Positions 1 to 8,633 of a stretch of DNA of 64,000 nt are shown here, one piece after another. The DNA is from Draconibacterium sediminis (lineage in GTDB: Bacteria; Bacteroidota; Bacteroidia; Bacteroidales; Prolixibacteraceae). Both the position numbers and the translations under genes were made by a program. The notes beneath the pieces were generated by a model that saw only the letters and a program-made list of their open reading frames with translations, was not told where the DNA came from and made no database searches. The stretch covers positions 1,612,001 to 1,676,000 of the forward strand of contig NZ_JRHC01000001.1 of assembly GCF_000949475.1 (NCBI RefSeq). The letters run 5' to 3'. Every line of letters starts with the position of its first letter. The stretch's first letter is position 1.

Positions 1-1842
1 ATATTATTTATAGCCGCTTTTGTTGGGACTGTTTTATTCGGAACAACTTCTTGCGACAATGAAGAGTTTTTGACAGTTGACCACTATACGATCCTTGCGT
101 CTGATCAAATGTTTAAGAGCGAAGAAGACGCAGCAAAAGGTTTGGTGGGATGTTACGACATGTTCTTCCCTGGAACCAACGCAGACGACTGGAACTACAA
201 ACCTCAGTTATTTGTTGGTTGCCACCCTACACTGGAAACCCAGGCTACCGGATGGGATAAACAATATGGTAACCAGCAGTGGACTGCTGATGATCCAAGT
301 TTAAATGCAGGTTGGATGTATGCCTACCGTGCCATTGGACGTTGTAACGTATTTTTGGCAGGTTTGGAAGCATCAGAAGAGGCTGCAAGCTGGTCAACAG
401 CCGCATCTATGGCTGGCCAGGCGAAAGCAATCCGTGCCTATTTTTATATGTGGCTGGCGCAAACCTGGGGAAGAGTACCAATGCTGGCAGCTGGTGAAAC
501 TTTCTCAAATACGCCTGACAAGGCTGCTGCCGAAACTGATGACGAAATGTGGGATTTCATTATCCAGGATTTGAAAGATGCTTCTTTATCACTTGAGTGG
601 GCTCCACAAAATAACGAGTACGGCCGTTGTACAAAAGGTATGGCACTTTCATACTTAGGTGAAGCGTACTTGTGGAAAGCTTACAAAGCCCGTGTAAATG
701 GTGAAGGCGATGCCAAGAGCAACGAAAATATCCAACTGGCTGCTGCTGCTTTAAAAGAAGTTATTGATGACGGACCTTACGAATTGGCACCATCCTACTC
801 AACTTTATGGGACGTAGGTCTTGCTTGGCCAAAAGAAGCTGTTTGGCAGGTTGTTATGGATATGGGTGCAGGAAACTATTCAAATTGGGACTCTAACGCG
901 CACAACTTTGTGAACTTTTTCGCCGGTTCTACCAATGGTGGTGGAGGCTGGGGCTCACAGTACCTCTCGTGGGAATTGTATTTCGCTTTTGAAAAAGGAG
1001 ACAAACGTCGCGATGCATCACTGGCTACTAATCCTGTTCCGGAACTTCCTGAAGATCAGCGTTCAGAATATTGTTATGGTTACAACCCATTTTTACAGCA
1101 AACAATTGGAAGTACACCTGATAAAAACAGTTTTAAAATGAATAACGGTGGCGACTATGCCCCAGGTATATGGACGATTAAACTTTGGAGAAATCAGCGC
1201 TGTCAGTGGTCATCACCTCACTCACCGGTTCATTTCTATTACAAACGTTATTCAGGCGTATTGCTCGACTATGCAGAATGTCTGTTCCGCTTAAATGGTG
1301 GAGATGATGCAACTGCCTGGGATCTTGTTAATCAAGTTCGCGATCGTGCGTTTGGAAACCTGGAAGTAGGTAAAGCGGAGGCATTAACTAGTACGTTCTT
1401 ACCTTATTTCCAATCACTGGAGAATATCAATGGTTCTTATTCTGACTATGTGGCTCCAACAGAATACCCTATTCCATTTAGTACTGAAACTGTTGAAGTG
1501 CCTGATGCCAAAACTTATTACACTACAGATGCCGCCGGTAACGAATACCACCAAGCCTTCTCTGGTCTTGAAGTTTGGGAAGTTGCCCTTGGACAGGAGC
1601 GCCGTAAAGAGTTTAATTCAGAATGGAACCTGAAGTACGACCTGCAACGGTCTGACTTCCTGATCCCTCATATTGAATCCAATTATCCAAAAGGTGTTGG
1701 TGTTCCTAATACCGACTTAAATGCATTGACTAACTGGCATACTTATCGCGAATGGGATTTCAACCAACAGAAACTTGTTATGCCTATTCCAACAAATGAA
1801 TTGCTTAGAAATCAGCTGATAACCCAAAATGAAGGTTATTAG
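1..1842 (+). CDS. SusD/RagB-family outer-membrane glycan-binding lipoprotein (5' end outside window)
   Basis: The reading frame is open from base 1, so the start codon lies upstream of the window; the internal TTG at 70 is not the start. The first codons encode the end of a hydrophobic signal peptide and a lipobox Cys at bases 52-54, followed by the acidic stretch DNEEF, which fits the surface lipoprotein export signal of Bacteroidota. The rest has SusD traits: an Ala-rich helical first half, a late LDYAECLFRLN helix, an ERRKEF segment, and a C terminus with MPIPTNELLRN and a final NEGY. SusD proteins cap a SusC TonB-dependent porin and bind oligosaccharides at the cell surface. The gene is the last of its operon, since a terminator follows within 40 bases. 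SusC is expected directly upstream. The glycan is inferred from the xylanolytic neighbours. Confidence 0.95.
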   Translation: MLFIAAFVGTVLFGTTSCDNEEFLTVDHYTILASDQMFKSEEDAAKGLVGCYDMFFPGTNADDWNYKPQLFVGCHPTLETQATGWDKQYGNQQWTADDPSLNAGWMYAYRAIGRCNVFLAGLEASEEAASWSTAASMAGQAKAIRAYFYMWLAQTWGRVPMLAAGETFSNTPDKAAAETDDEMWDFIIQDLKDASLSLEWAPQNNEYGRCTKGMALSYLGEAYLWKAYKARVNGEGDAKSNENIQLAAAALKEVIDDGPYELAPSYSTLWDVGLAWPKEAVWQVVMDMGAGNYSNWDSNAHNFVNFFAGSTNGGGGWGSQYLSWELYFAFEKGDKRRDASLATNPVPELPEDQRSEYCYGYNPFLQQTIGSTPDKNSFKMNNGGDYAPGIWTIKLWRNQRCQWSSPHSPVHFYYKRYSGVLLDYAECLFRLNGGDDATAWDLVNQVRDRAFGNLEVGKAEALTSTFLPYFQSLENINGSYSDYVAPTEYPIPFSTETVEVPDAKTYYTTDAAGNEYHQAFSGLEVWEVALGQERRKEFNSEWNLKYDLQRSDFLIPHIESNYPKGVGVPNTDLNALTNWHTYREWDFNQQKLVMPIPTNELLRNQLITQNEGY

Positions 1843-1878
1843 AGTTTAGAATTCATAAAAATAAATTTGATTGTTTTG

Positions 1879-1911
1879 AAAGGGGATTTCCGAAAGGTTT
1901 TCCCCTTTTTT
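1879..1911 (+). terminator. Intrinsic terminator after susD
   Basis: AAAGGGGA pairs with TCCCCTTT around a small internal loop and a CC-GAAA-GG tetraloop, followed by a T run. It sits 36 bases after the susD stop and would end the SusC/SusD transcript before the opposing genes. Confidence 0.85.
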
Positions 1912-2065
1912 CTGTGGTATTAAAGCCTTTCATCCATTATTACCTCCCTAAAACTTTTTTCGCAACCATGAATAACACCATCGTTTTAGCTAAATATTAC
2001 ATAAACCCGTTCCATTTGGGTGTCATGCCTTTGGGATTTAAAAATTGCCTGAATTGTTTGCAAAA

Positions 2066-2275
2066 AGGTATGCTATCGAAGTTGAAAGGGGGCATTTGGG
2101 CAAAAAAATGCCACCTATCGCAGGCTGCAACCATTATTTTAGCCCAAAAGTGGCACCTGCCGCATATGAAAGGCAATGTTTATTGGCGAAAGTGCTACCT
2201 GTTGCATGCGAAAGGCAGTGTTTTTTCAAGAAAATGGTCACTACGAAATGTTCAAAGATGAAAGCCCTGAAAGAA
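2066..2275. repeat. Degenerate 42-bp tandem repeat, about five units
   Basis: Units of exactly 42 bases can be laid out at 2066, 2108, 2150, 2192 and 2234. The units at 2150 and 2192 are clearest, sharing the pattern GTG-CTACCTG--GCAT followed by GAAAGGCA-TGTTT. The outer units are more diverged and the last is partial. As 42 is a multiple of three, two plus-strand frames stay open (about 1914-2261 and 2045-2290), with a 14-residue period in the first. I see no start context or known domain, so I regard the open frames as a by-product of the repeat. The array lies between convergent genes and ends beside the stop codon of the minus-strand lipoprotein gene. The rest of 1843-2279 holds only the terminator. 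Confidence 0.7.
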
Positions 2276-2279
2276 CTCG

Positions 2280-3770
2280 TTAATTTTTGAATAGCACATC
2301 AATACCTTTTTCATTTCGGGCTGTTTCTGACACCTGGTAAGGAGTAACGTTTACCTTTCCTTTTACAAACTCCGGAATATTATACGATTTGAGGAGTTGC
2401 GTATAATAATCCACATCGTCTTGTGGCAAAACAAAAGGTTTCGAAGCCACTCCGTTTTTATCGATGTGGGCAATAAACGGGCGGGAGTAAAGCCCATCCA
2501 AACGGCGACTGCTAAACACTACCCAGCGGCTGTTGCTGCTCCACGAATGGTAACTTTCGGTTTCGTTACTGTTCAAAATATCCAGGGCAGTTACCTTTTT
2601 ATCAGCCAAACTCAGCAGATACAAATCAGCTTCGCGATGCCAGATGGAGAAATTACCATAATTAAACAGTGTAAACATCAGGAAATTACCATCGGGAGAA
2701 ACGCGGGGAAAGGAAATACTTTTACCCATTGAGCTGGCGTTAACGAGTGTATCCACTTCTTCACCAAACCGGCGGGAGGCAGGGTCAAATGTAATGCTGC
2801 AAAGGTTGTATCTGACCTTCTCATATTCATCGGGAATTGTTACGCTATCGGCCGAACAAAAATACAGCGTTTGCCCATCCGGTGAGAAAGTGGGGAAGGT
2901 TTCAAATGCTGATTTGGAAAACAGTTCAGGAGTACTAAAAATCTCGTGTTTTTCTACGTCGTAAATCACTACATCCGATTTGTAATCGAATACTTCAATA
3001 CGGTTACGGTCGGAGGTATGAAACATCTGTTTGGTACTGTTTACCGAAAAGGCTACAAAGTTGCCCGATGGATGCCACGATGGATAAACAAGCGGAGACA
3101 TGGTTTCGGGTGTTTTGGTATTAAGTTTCTCAATTTTGTTGCCACGCATAACTAAAGTTCCGCCAAAATCCTTTCGTATATGAAATAACATGGTGTCGGG
3201 CGATTGCATACAAAATGAGTGGCAGTTTACACAATTATAATCCATGGTTTTATTGGTTGCAATTTCCGTTTGTTTAAACGTTTCAACACAACGCTGGTAA
3301 ATTCCCATTTCGTTCCATGTTTCATAACCCGGCTCTATCAGCCGATAGGCAATATACGGGTCAACACGATCGGGCGAAACAAAGAATTGAAAAGGTTTAT
3401 ACGCCACCCATTTCTCGTCTGTTTTTGTCACTATCTTCACATCAATAGCGCCTTCCTGTGCGCTTTCAATGAGTTTTTTCCATGCCGATTCGCCAATTGC
3501 AAACTGTTTTCCGTATTCTTTAACTTTTATCTGCTCTGTGCCTGTTTCAAAAATGGCATAAGCATCGCTATAATCGCACGATTCAGCTAATTTAAAGTGC
3601 AATGGAGCAATATTCTCAGGAACGGTAACGCCTGTATAGTCGGGAAAAATCTGAGGTATTTTGTTGAGGTTCTCATCTATATTTATATTTCCGGTGCAAG
3701 CCCAGAAAAAACCAAGGCCAATACAAAACAGTAAATGGGGTAAACGACTTTTCTGCATTTTCACTATCAT
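2280..3770 (-). CDS. Lipoprotein with CxxCH haem motif and TolB-like (PD40) beta-propeller
   Basis: The 496-residue product has a signal peptide with a probable lipobox Cys at 25. A region of about 130 residues without a recognised fold is followed by one c-type haem motif, CVNCH at 180-184. The rest is a propeller with PD40-type blades, seen as SWHPSGNFVAFS near 231 and as later SPDGQTLYF, SPDGNFLMF and SSNSRWVVFSSRR segments. The haem motif implies maturation outside the cytoplasm, and the propeller suggests binding of a protein or glycan. It lies 13 bases downstream of the DUF6057-like gene and is probably co-transcribed with it. Its reaction is unknown. A redox role beside a PUL is possible, but the motif could also be structural or bind another metal. 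Several Met codons near the start leave the exact start open. Confidence 0.75.
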   Translation of the reverse strand: MIVKMQKSRLPHLLFCIGLGFFWACTGNINIDENLNKIPQIFPDYTGVTVPENIAPLHFKLAESCDYSDAYAIFETGTEQIKVKEYGKQFAIGESAWKKLIESAQEGAIDVKIVTKTDEKWVAYKPFQFFVSPDRVDPYIAYRLIEPGYETWNEMGIYQRCVETFKQTEIATNKTMDYNCVNCHSFCMQSPDTMLFHIRKDFGGTLVMRGNKIEKLNTKTPETMSPLVYPSWHPSGNFVAFSVNSTKQMFHTSDRNRIEVFDYKSDVVIYDVEKHEIFSTPELFSKSAFETFPTFSPDGQTLYFCSADSVTIPDEYEKVRYNLCSITFDPASRRFGEEVDTLVNASSMGKSISFPRVSPDGNFLMFTLFNYGNFSIWHREADLYLLSLADKKVTALDILNSNETESYHSWSSNSRWVVFSSRRLDGLYSRPFIAHIDKNGVASKPFVLPQDDVDYYTQLLKSYNIPEFVKGKVNVTPYQVSETARNEKGIDVLFKN

Positions 3771-3783
3771 TTTAATTTTCCAA

Positions 3784-5502
3784 TTACTTCAATAAAAAGT
3801 TCAGGTACACATTCTGGCTATTTCTTTTGTTTTTATAGGCTTCAAAACCCTGAATCACCTGATCCGAGATCGCATAATATTTTAACGCTGTTGTATCGTT
3901 GGCGGCAAAAAGCATTACTCCTTCCTGAAATCCTTTGGGCAACGCGGGTAGTGCCGGAGTGTTGTAATACTTTTCAACCATCGTTTTAAACCCCTCAATG
4001 TCGCGTAACAACAGATAAATGGCACCCAAATATTGAATGGAGGCCTGATGTGTTGGATTGTGGTCAATAATATGTTTTAAATCCGAATCAAAACCATTTT
4101 TTCCCGACAAAACATTTTCAGGGAATATACACTTCCGTTTGGAGCCTAAAAACGGATCGCTTTCCACTGCCTCGTCGTTCTCAAGAAATTGCTTTTGAGC
4201 TTGCGCCCAGTCGGCATAGTATTTTGTTTTTTCAAGAATAGCAATATATTTTTTGGCTACCGGATAGGCGCCATAGATCAGGTTCGTCTGAATCAAACGT
4301 TTTAACATCCGCGGATTGTAGTTGTTTACGCTCTCGTTCGATTCGAATGCCATCCGCTGAGCGAGGGCAATGTGGCCCATAGAAAAATACACATCGCTTA
4401 ATAAAACCGAAACGTATGGTGTTTTGTCCCAGTTCAAATAAATACTCCGAAGGTCTTGTTGTTTATAATCAAACAGGTTCTCTGCCAACAGTCCTTTTTC
4501 GGCCAGCGCAACATTCCTGCAATTTTGATACAGATAATTGTTCATGTCAATTTCCCTGCATCGTTCAAGTAGTTTATCCCAATTTTCCTGGCGCATATAA
4601 TAATCCAGCTCTTTAAAAATTTCATGCCGCGAGTCGATCATAAATGACGAATTAAATACGGCGAGCCATCCAAAAACAACAAATTGGATTACCAGTGCTG
4701 CAACCTGAATATTTTTTTTCACCTGTTTAATCTGTCCGAATAGCAAAGCCAACAACAAAACAGCAAGCATAAGCAGCCAGGGCTGGTAAATCACATTCCC
4801 AGCCTGAAGTTTCCAGGTAAAATAGCCATCAGGTAGTAGCAGGTATTTTAGTTCGCCTGCAACACCTAAACGTAGGCTCACTACAGCCGACAAATAAACC
4901 AAAGCAGCAGGAAGCAAGAAAAAATAGAAGCTTCGGAAATTGACGAATAGTTCGGTAAGCAATATTGCTGCAACAAACAAGGAAGCCACCGGCCCGGCCA
5001 GCCAGTAAAGTAGCAGCGAAAAACACGCAGTATAAATGATTCGTGGCACGAGCGACTGTATTTTTAAATAAAAAACAAAGGCGCATAAAAACATCAAAAA
5101 TGCAATCGTTCCGCTCAGCTGGTAGTTGATGTTAAACTGTAAAAACAGTAACGAAATAACGGGTAGTAATGAAAGAACCGAGAGGTGTAAAGCAGGTGCC
5201 AGACGTTTTAAAATTATACTTGTAACTATTCCAGTTGCGGTAAACAGAATGGCTGAAATAAGAGCTCCTAAATACGGGATTATAAAGAACTGTATTAGAA
5301 AGTCGGCAATGAGCCGGGCCAGTCCTCCCGGTTGCCAAAGTACTGATTTTACAAACGGCCAGTCGTATAAAAATATATTCCATTGCTCTGTAAAATAAAA
5401 GCTGTAGCGTTCCTTTATTTGCATGTAAAGAAACAGGGTAATAAAAACCACAATCCAGCCAACAATATATATATACCTGACTTTTTCGAATCTGTTTTTC
5501 AT
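3784..5502 (-). CDS. DUF6057-like polytopic membrane protein
   Basis: The 572-residue product has about ten hydrophobic helices in its first half, starting near residue 12 (YIVGWIVVFITLFLYM). They are followed by a soluble, mostly helical C-terminal half with TPR-like character (DYYMRQENWDKLLERC, LAEKGLLAENLF, LSDVYFSMGHIALAQRM). The architecture matches my memory of Bacteroidota proteins annotated DUF6057, which often neighbour a TolB-like lipoprotein as here. Function is unknown. The gene is divergent from the enzyme operon starting at 5865 and shares the 5503-5864 upstream region with it. No catalytic motif was recognised. Confidence 0.65.
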   Translation of the reverse strand: MKNRFEKVRYIYIVGWIVVFITLFLYMQIKERYSFYFTEQWNIFLYDWPFVKSVLWQPGGLARLIADFLIQFFIIPYLGALISAILFTATGIVTSIILKRLAPALHLSVLSLLPVISLLFLQFNINYQLSGTIAFLMFLCAFVFYLKIQSLVPRIIYTACFSLLLYWLAGPVASLFVAAILLTELFVNFRSFYFFLLPAALVYLSAVVSLRLGVAGELKYLLLPDGYFTWKLQAGNVIYQPWLLMLAVLLLALLFGQIKQVKKNIQVAALVIQFVVFGWLAVFNSSFMIDSRHEIFKELDYYMRQENWDKLLERCREIDMNNYLYQNCRNVALAEKGLLAENLFDYKQQDLRSIYLNWDKTPYVSVLLSDVYFSMGHIALAQRMAFESNESVNNYNPRMLKRLIQTNLIYGAYPVAKKYIAILEKTKYYADWAQAQKQFLENDEAVESDPFLGSKRKCIFPENVLSGKNGFDSDLKHIIDHNPTHQASIQYLGAIYLLLRDIEGFKTMVEKYYNTPALPALPKGFQEGVMLFAANDTTALKYYAISDQVIQGFEAYKNKRNSQNVYLNFLLK

Positions 5503-6701
<1,199 letters not shown>

Positions 6702-6761
6702 CAAAATCAGTTTGCAGAACAAAAATTAACCGAAAAAAGTAGAATAAATCTATCGATTAAA

Positions 6762-8522
6762 ATGAAGAAAAGAATTTTTAGAACGAGTTTAACTTCTCAA
6801 TTAACCGCTTTGGCCATGTTGTTTACTTTTGTTGCAAATGGTGCTCAGCCCGAAAAGAAAGTTAAAAGCACAAATACCCCAGTATTCTCCAATTTTGTAT
6901 ATCAGGGCGATGATGATGTGTACAAAAAATACCCGCTTGAAGAAGGCGAATTTTACAGCCCCATTTTACAAGGCTGTTATCCCGATCCGGCAATAACTCG
7001 CAAAGGCGATGATTATTACCTGGTTTGTTCATCGTTCGCCATGTTTCCGGGCGTTCCTATTTTCCATTCAAAAGACCTGGTAAACTGGACCGATTTGGGA
7101 GGAGTACTTGATAATCCCGAAACATTCGATACGCACGACTGTGGAATTAGTGCAGGGGTTTATGCTCCTGGAATTACTTACAACCCGTACAACGATACAT
7201 TTTATATGATTACCACTGCTTTTACAGGTGGTTTGAATAACATTATCGTTAAAACAAAAGATCCTAAAAAAGGGTGGGGCGACCCAATAAAACTAGCTTT
7301 CGGAGGTATCGATCCATCGATTTTCTTTGATGACAACGGTAAAGCATATATCGTGCATAATGATGCGCCTGATCGTGGAAAAGAATTGTACAACGGTCAC
7401 CGTGTAATCAAAATCTGGGAATACGATGTTGAAAAGGACCAGGTTATTGAAGGAACCGACAAAATTATTGTTGATGGTGGTGTTGATCTGTCCAAAAAAC
7501 CAATCTGGATTGAAGCACCGCACCTGTACAAAAAAGATGGAAAATACTACCTGATGTGCGCCGAAGGTGGAACTGGCGGCTGGCACAGCGAGGTTATCTT
7601 TAAAAGCGACAGCCCAACCGGACCATTTATTCCGGCACCAAGCAACCCGATTTTAACTCAGCGACACTTTCCACGAGAAAGAGAAAATAAAGTGGATTGG
7701 GCAGGGCATGCCGATATTATTGAAGGTCCAAACGGTCAGTGGTACGGAGTGTTCTTGGCCGTTCGACCAAATGAGGAGCAACGTGTAAATACTGGTCGCG
7801 AAACCTTTATTTTGCCGGTTGACTGGTCGGGAGAATTCCCTGTTTTTGTTAACGGACTTGTTCCAATGGAACCAAAAATTGATATGCCTAAAGGTGTAGA
7901 GAATAAAACCGGTCAGGATGGCTTTTTCCCAAATGGTAACTTCACTTATGAAGAAGATTTTTCGTCGGATGATTTGGATAAACGCTGGATTGGTTTGCGC
8001 GGACCACGTGAAGCTTTCATCGAAAAAGCAAAGGGTGGCGTTCGGATAAATCCATTTGAAACGAATGTAAAAGAAGTAAAACCAACTTCAACTTTATTCT
8101 ATCGTCAAATGCACAACAGCTTTTCATATGCTGCTACTGTGGATTACAAGCCTGAATCAGAGAAAGATCTGGCAGGAATTGTGGCCTTGCAAAGCGAAAA
8201 TGCAAACTATGTGTTTGGTGTTACCAAAAAAGGCGATGATTATGTATTGGTTTTGCAACGCAATTTTAAGAGACGTTTCCGTGGCGAAATGGACTCAAAA
8301 GTAATTGCAAGCAAAAAAATCGACCTCAGCAAGCCGGTACGTTTACAGGTTTCGGCAAAAGGTGATAAGTATGAGTTTTCGTATGCTGTTGAGGGTGCCG
8401 ATTTAGTACGCCTGGGAGAAACTGTTTCAGGCGATATTCTTTCTACAGATGTAGCAGGTGGCTTTACAGGTTGTTTACTCGGACTGTATGCAACTTCAGC
8501 CAACGATGCAATTCCTGAATAG
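6762..8522 (+). CDS. GH43 glycosidase with C-terminal beta-sandwich (xylosidase/arabinofuranosidase)
   Basis: The 586-residue product has a signal peptide (cleavage near ANGAQ) and a five-bladed GH43 domain. Candidate catalytic residues are Asp75 in CYPDPAI, Asp184 in GGIDPSIF and Glu251 in WIEAPHLY. FPGVPIFHSKDLVNW near residue 95 is typical of beta-xylosidase-like GH43. A C-terminal concanavalin-like domain starts near 400 (EEDFSSDDLDKRW). The protein ends abruptly at ANDAIPE, without the last strand (usually like DFDYFEY) present in relatives. In-frame codons after the TAG continue DHKFELLY, so the stop may be a recent nonsense change. The likely role is release of xylose or arabinose from oligosaccharides. 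Confidence 0.88.
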   Translation: MKKRIFRTSLTSQLTALAMLFTFVANGAQPEKKVKSTNTPVFSNFVYQGDDDVYKKYPLEEGEFYSPILQGCYPDPAITRKGDDYYLVCSSFAMFPGVPIFHSKDLVNWTDLGGVLDNPETFDTHDCGISAGVYAPGITYNPYNDTFYMITTAFTGGLNNIIVKTKDPKKGWGDPIKLAFGGIDPSIFFDDNGKAYIVHNDAPDRGKELYNGHRVIKIWEYDVEKDQVIEGTDKIIVDGGVDLSKKPIWIEAPHLYKKDGKYYLMCAEGGTGGWHSEVIFKSDSPTGPFIPAPSNPILTQRHFPRERENKVDWAGHADIIEGPNGQWYGVFLAVRPNEEQRVNTGRETFILPVDWSGEFPVFVNGLVPMEPKIDMPKGVENKTGQDGFFPNGNFTYEEDFSSDDLDKRWIGLRGPREAFIEKAKGGVRINPFETNVKEVKPTSTLFYRQMHNSFSYAATVDYKPESEKDLAGIVALQSENANYVFGVTKKGDDYVLVLQRNFKRRFRGEMDSKVIASKKIDLSKPVRLQVSAKGDKYEFSYAVEGADLVRLGETVSGDILSTDVAGGFTGCLLGLYATSANDAIPE

Positions 8523-8548
8523 GACCATAAATTTGAATTACTATATAT

Positions 8549-8602
8549 TTCCGGTGTTGGGCCAAAGTTATTCTTTGGCTCATCGCCGGAATAGGTTTTT
8601 TT
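8549..8602 (+). terminator. Terminator-like hairpin inside the operon
   Basis: TTCCGG (8549-8554) pairs with CCGGAA (8586-8591), and GGCCAAAG pairs with CTTTGGCT around a TTATT loop, followed by seven T residues. Only 31 bases separate it from the next start codon, so little space is left for a new promoter. It may be a partial terminator or attenuator that lowers expression of downstream genes relative to the first two. Confidence 0.8.
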
Positions 8603-8633
8603 AGAAAGGCAGACTAATACTTAACTAAACAAG

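Noticed and set aside
70-72. TTG at 70 as the start of the SusD gene
   Set aside because: The upstream in-frame codons encode a lipoprotein signal peptide with a lipobox Cys, so the real start is outside the window.
1914-2290. Two overlapping plus-strand frames in the 42-bp repeat as small genes
   Set aside because: The open frames follow from the repeat length being a multiple of three; there is no convincing start region and one frame runs into the opposing gene.
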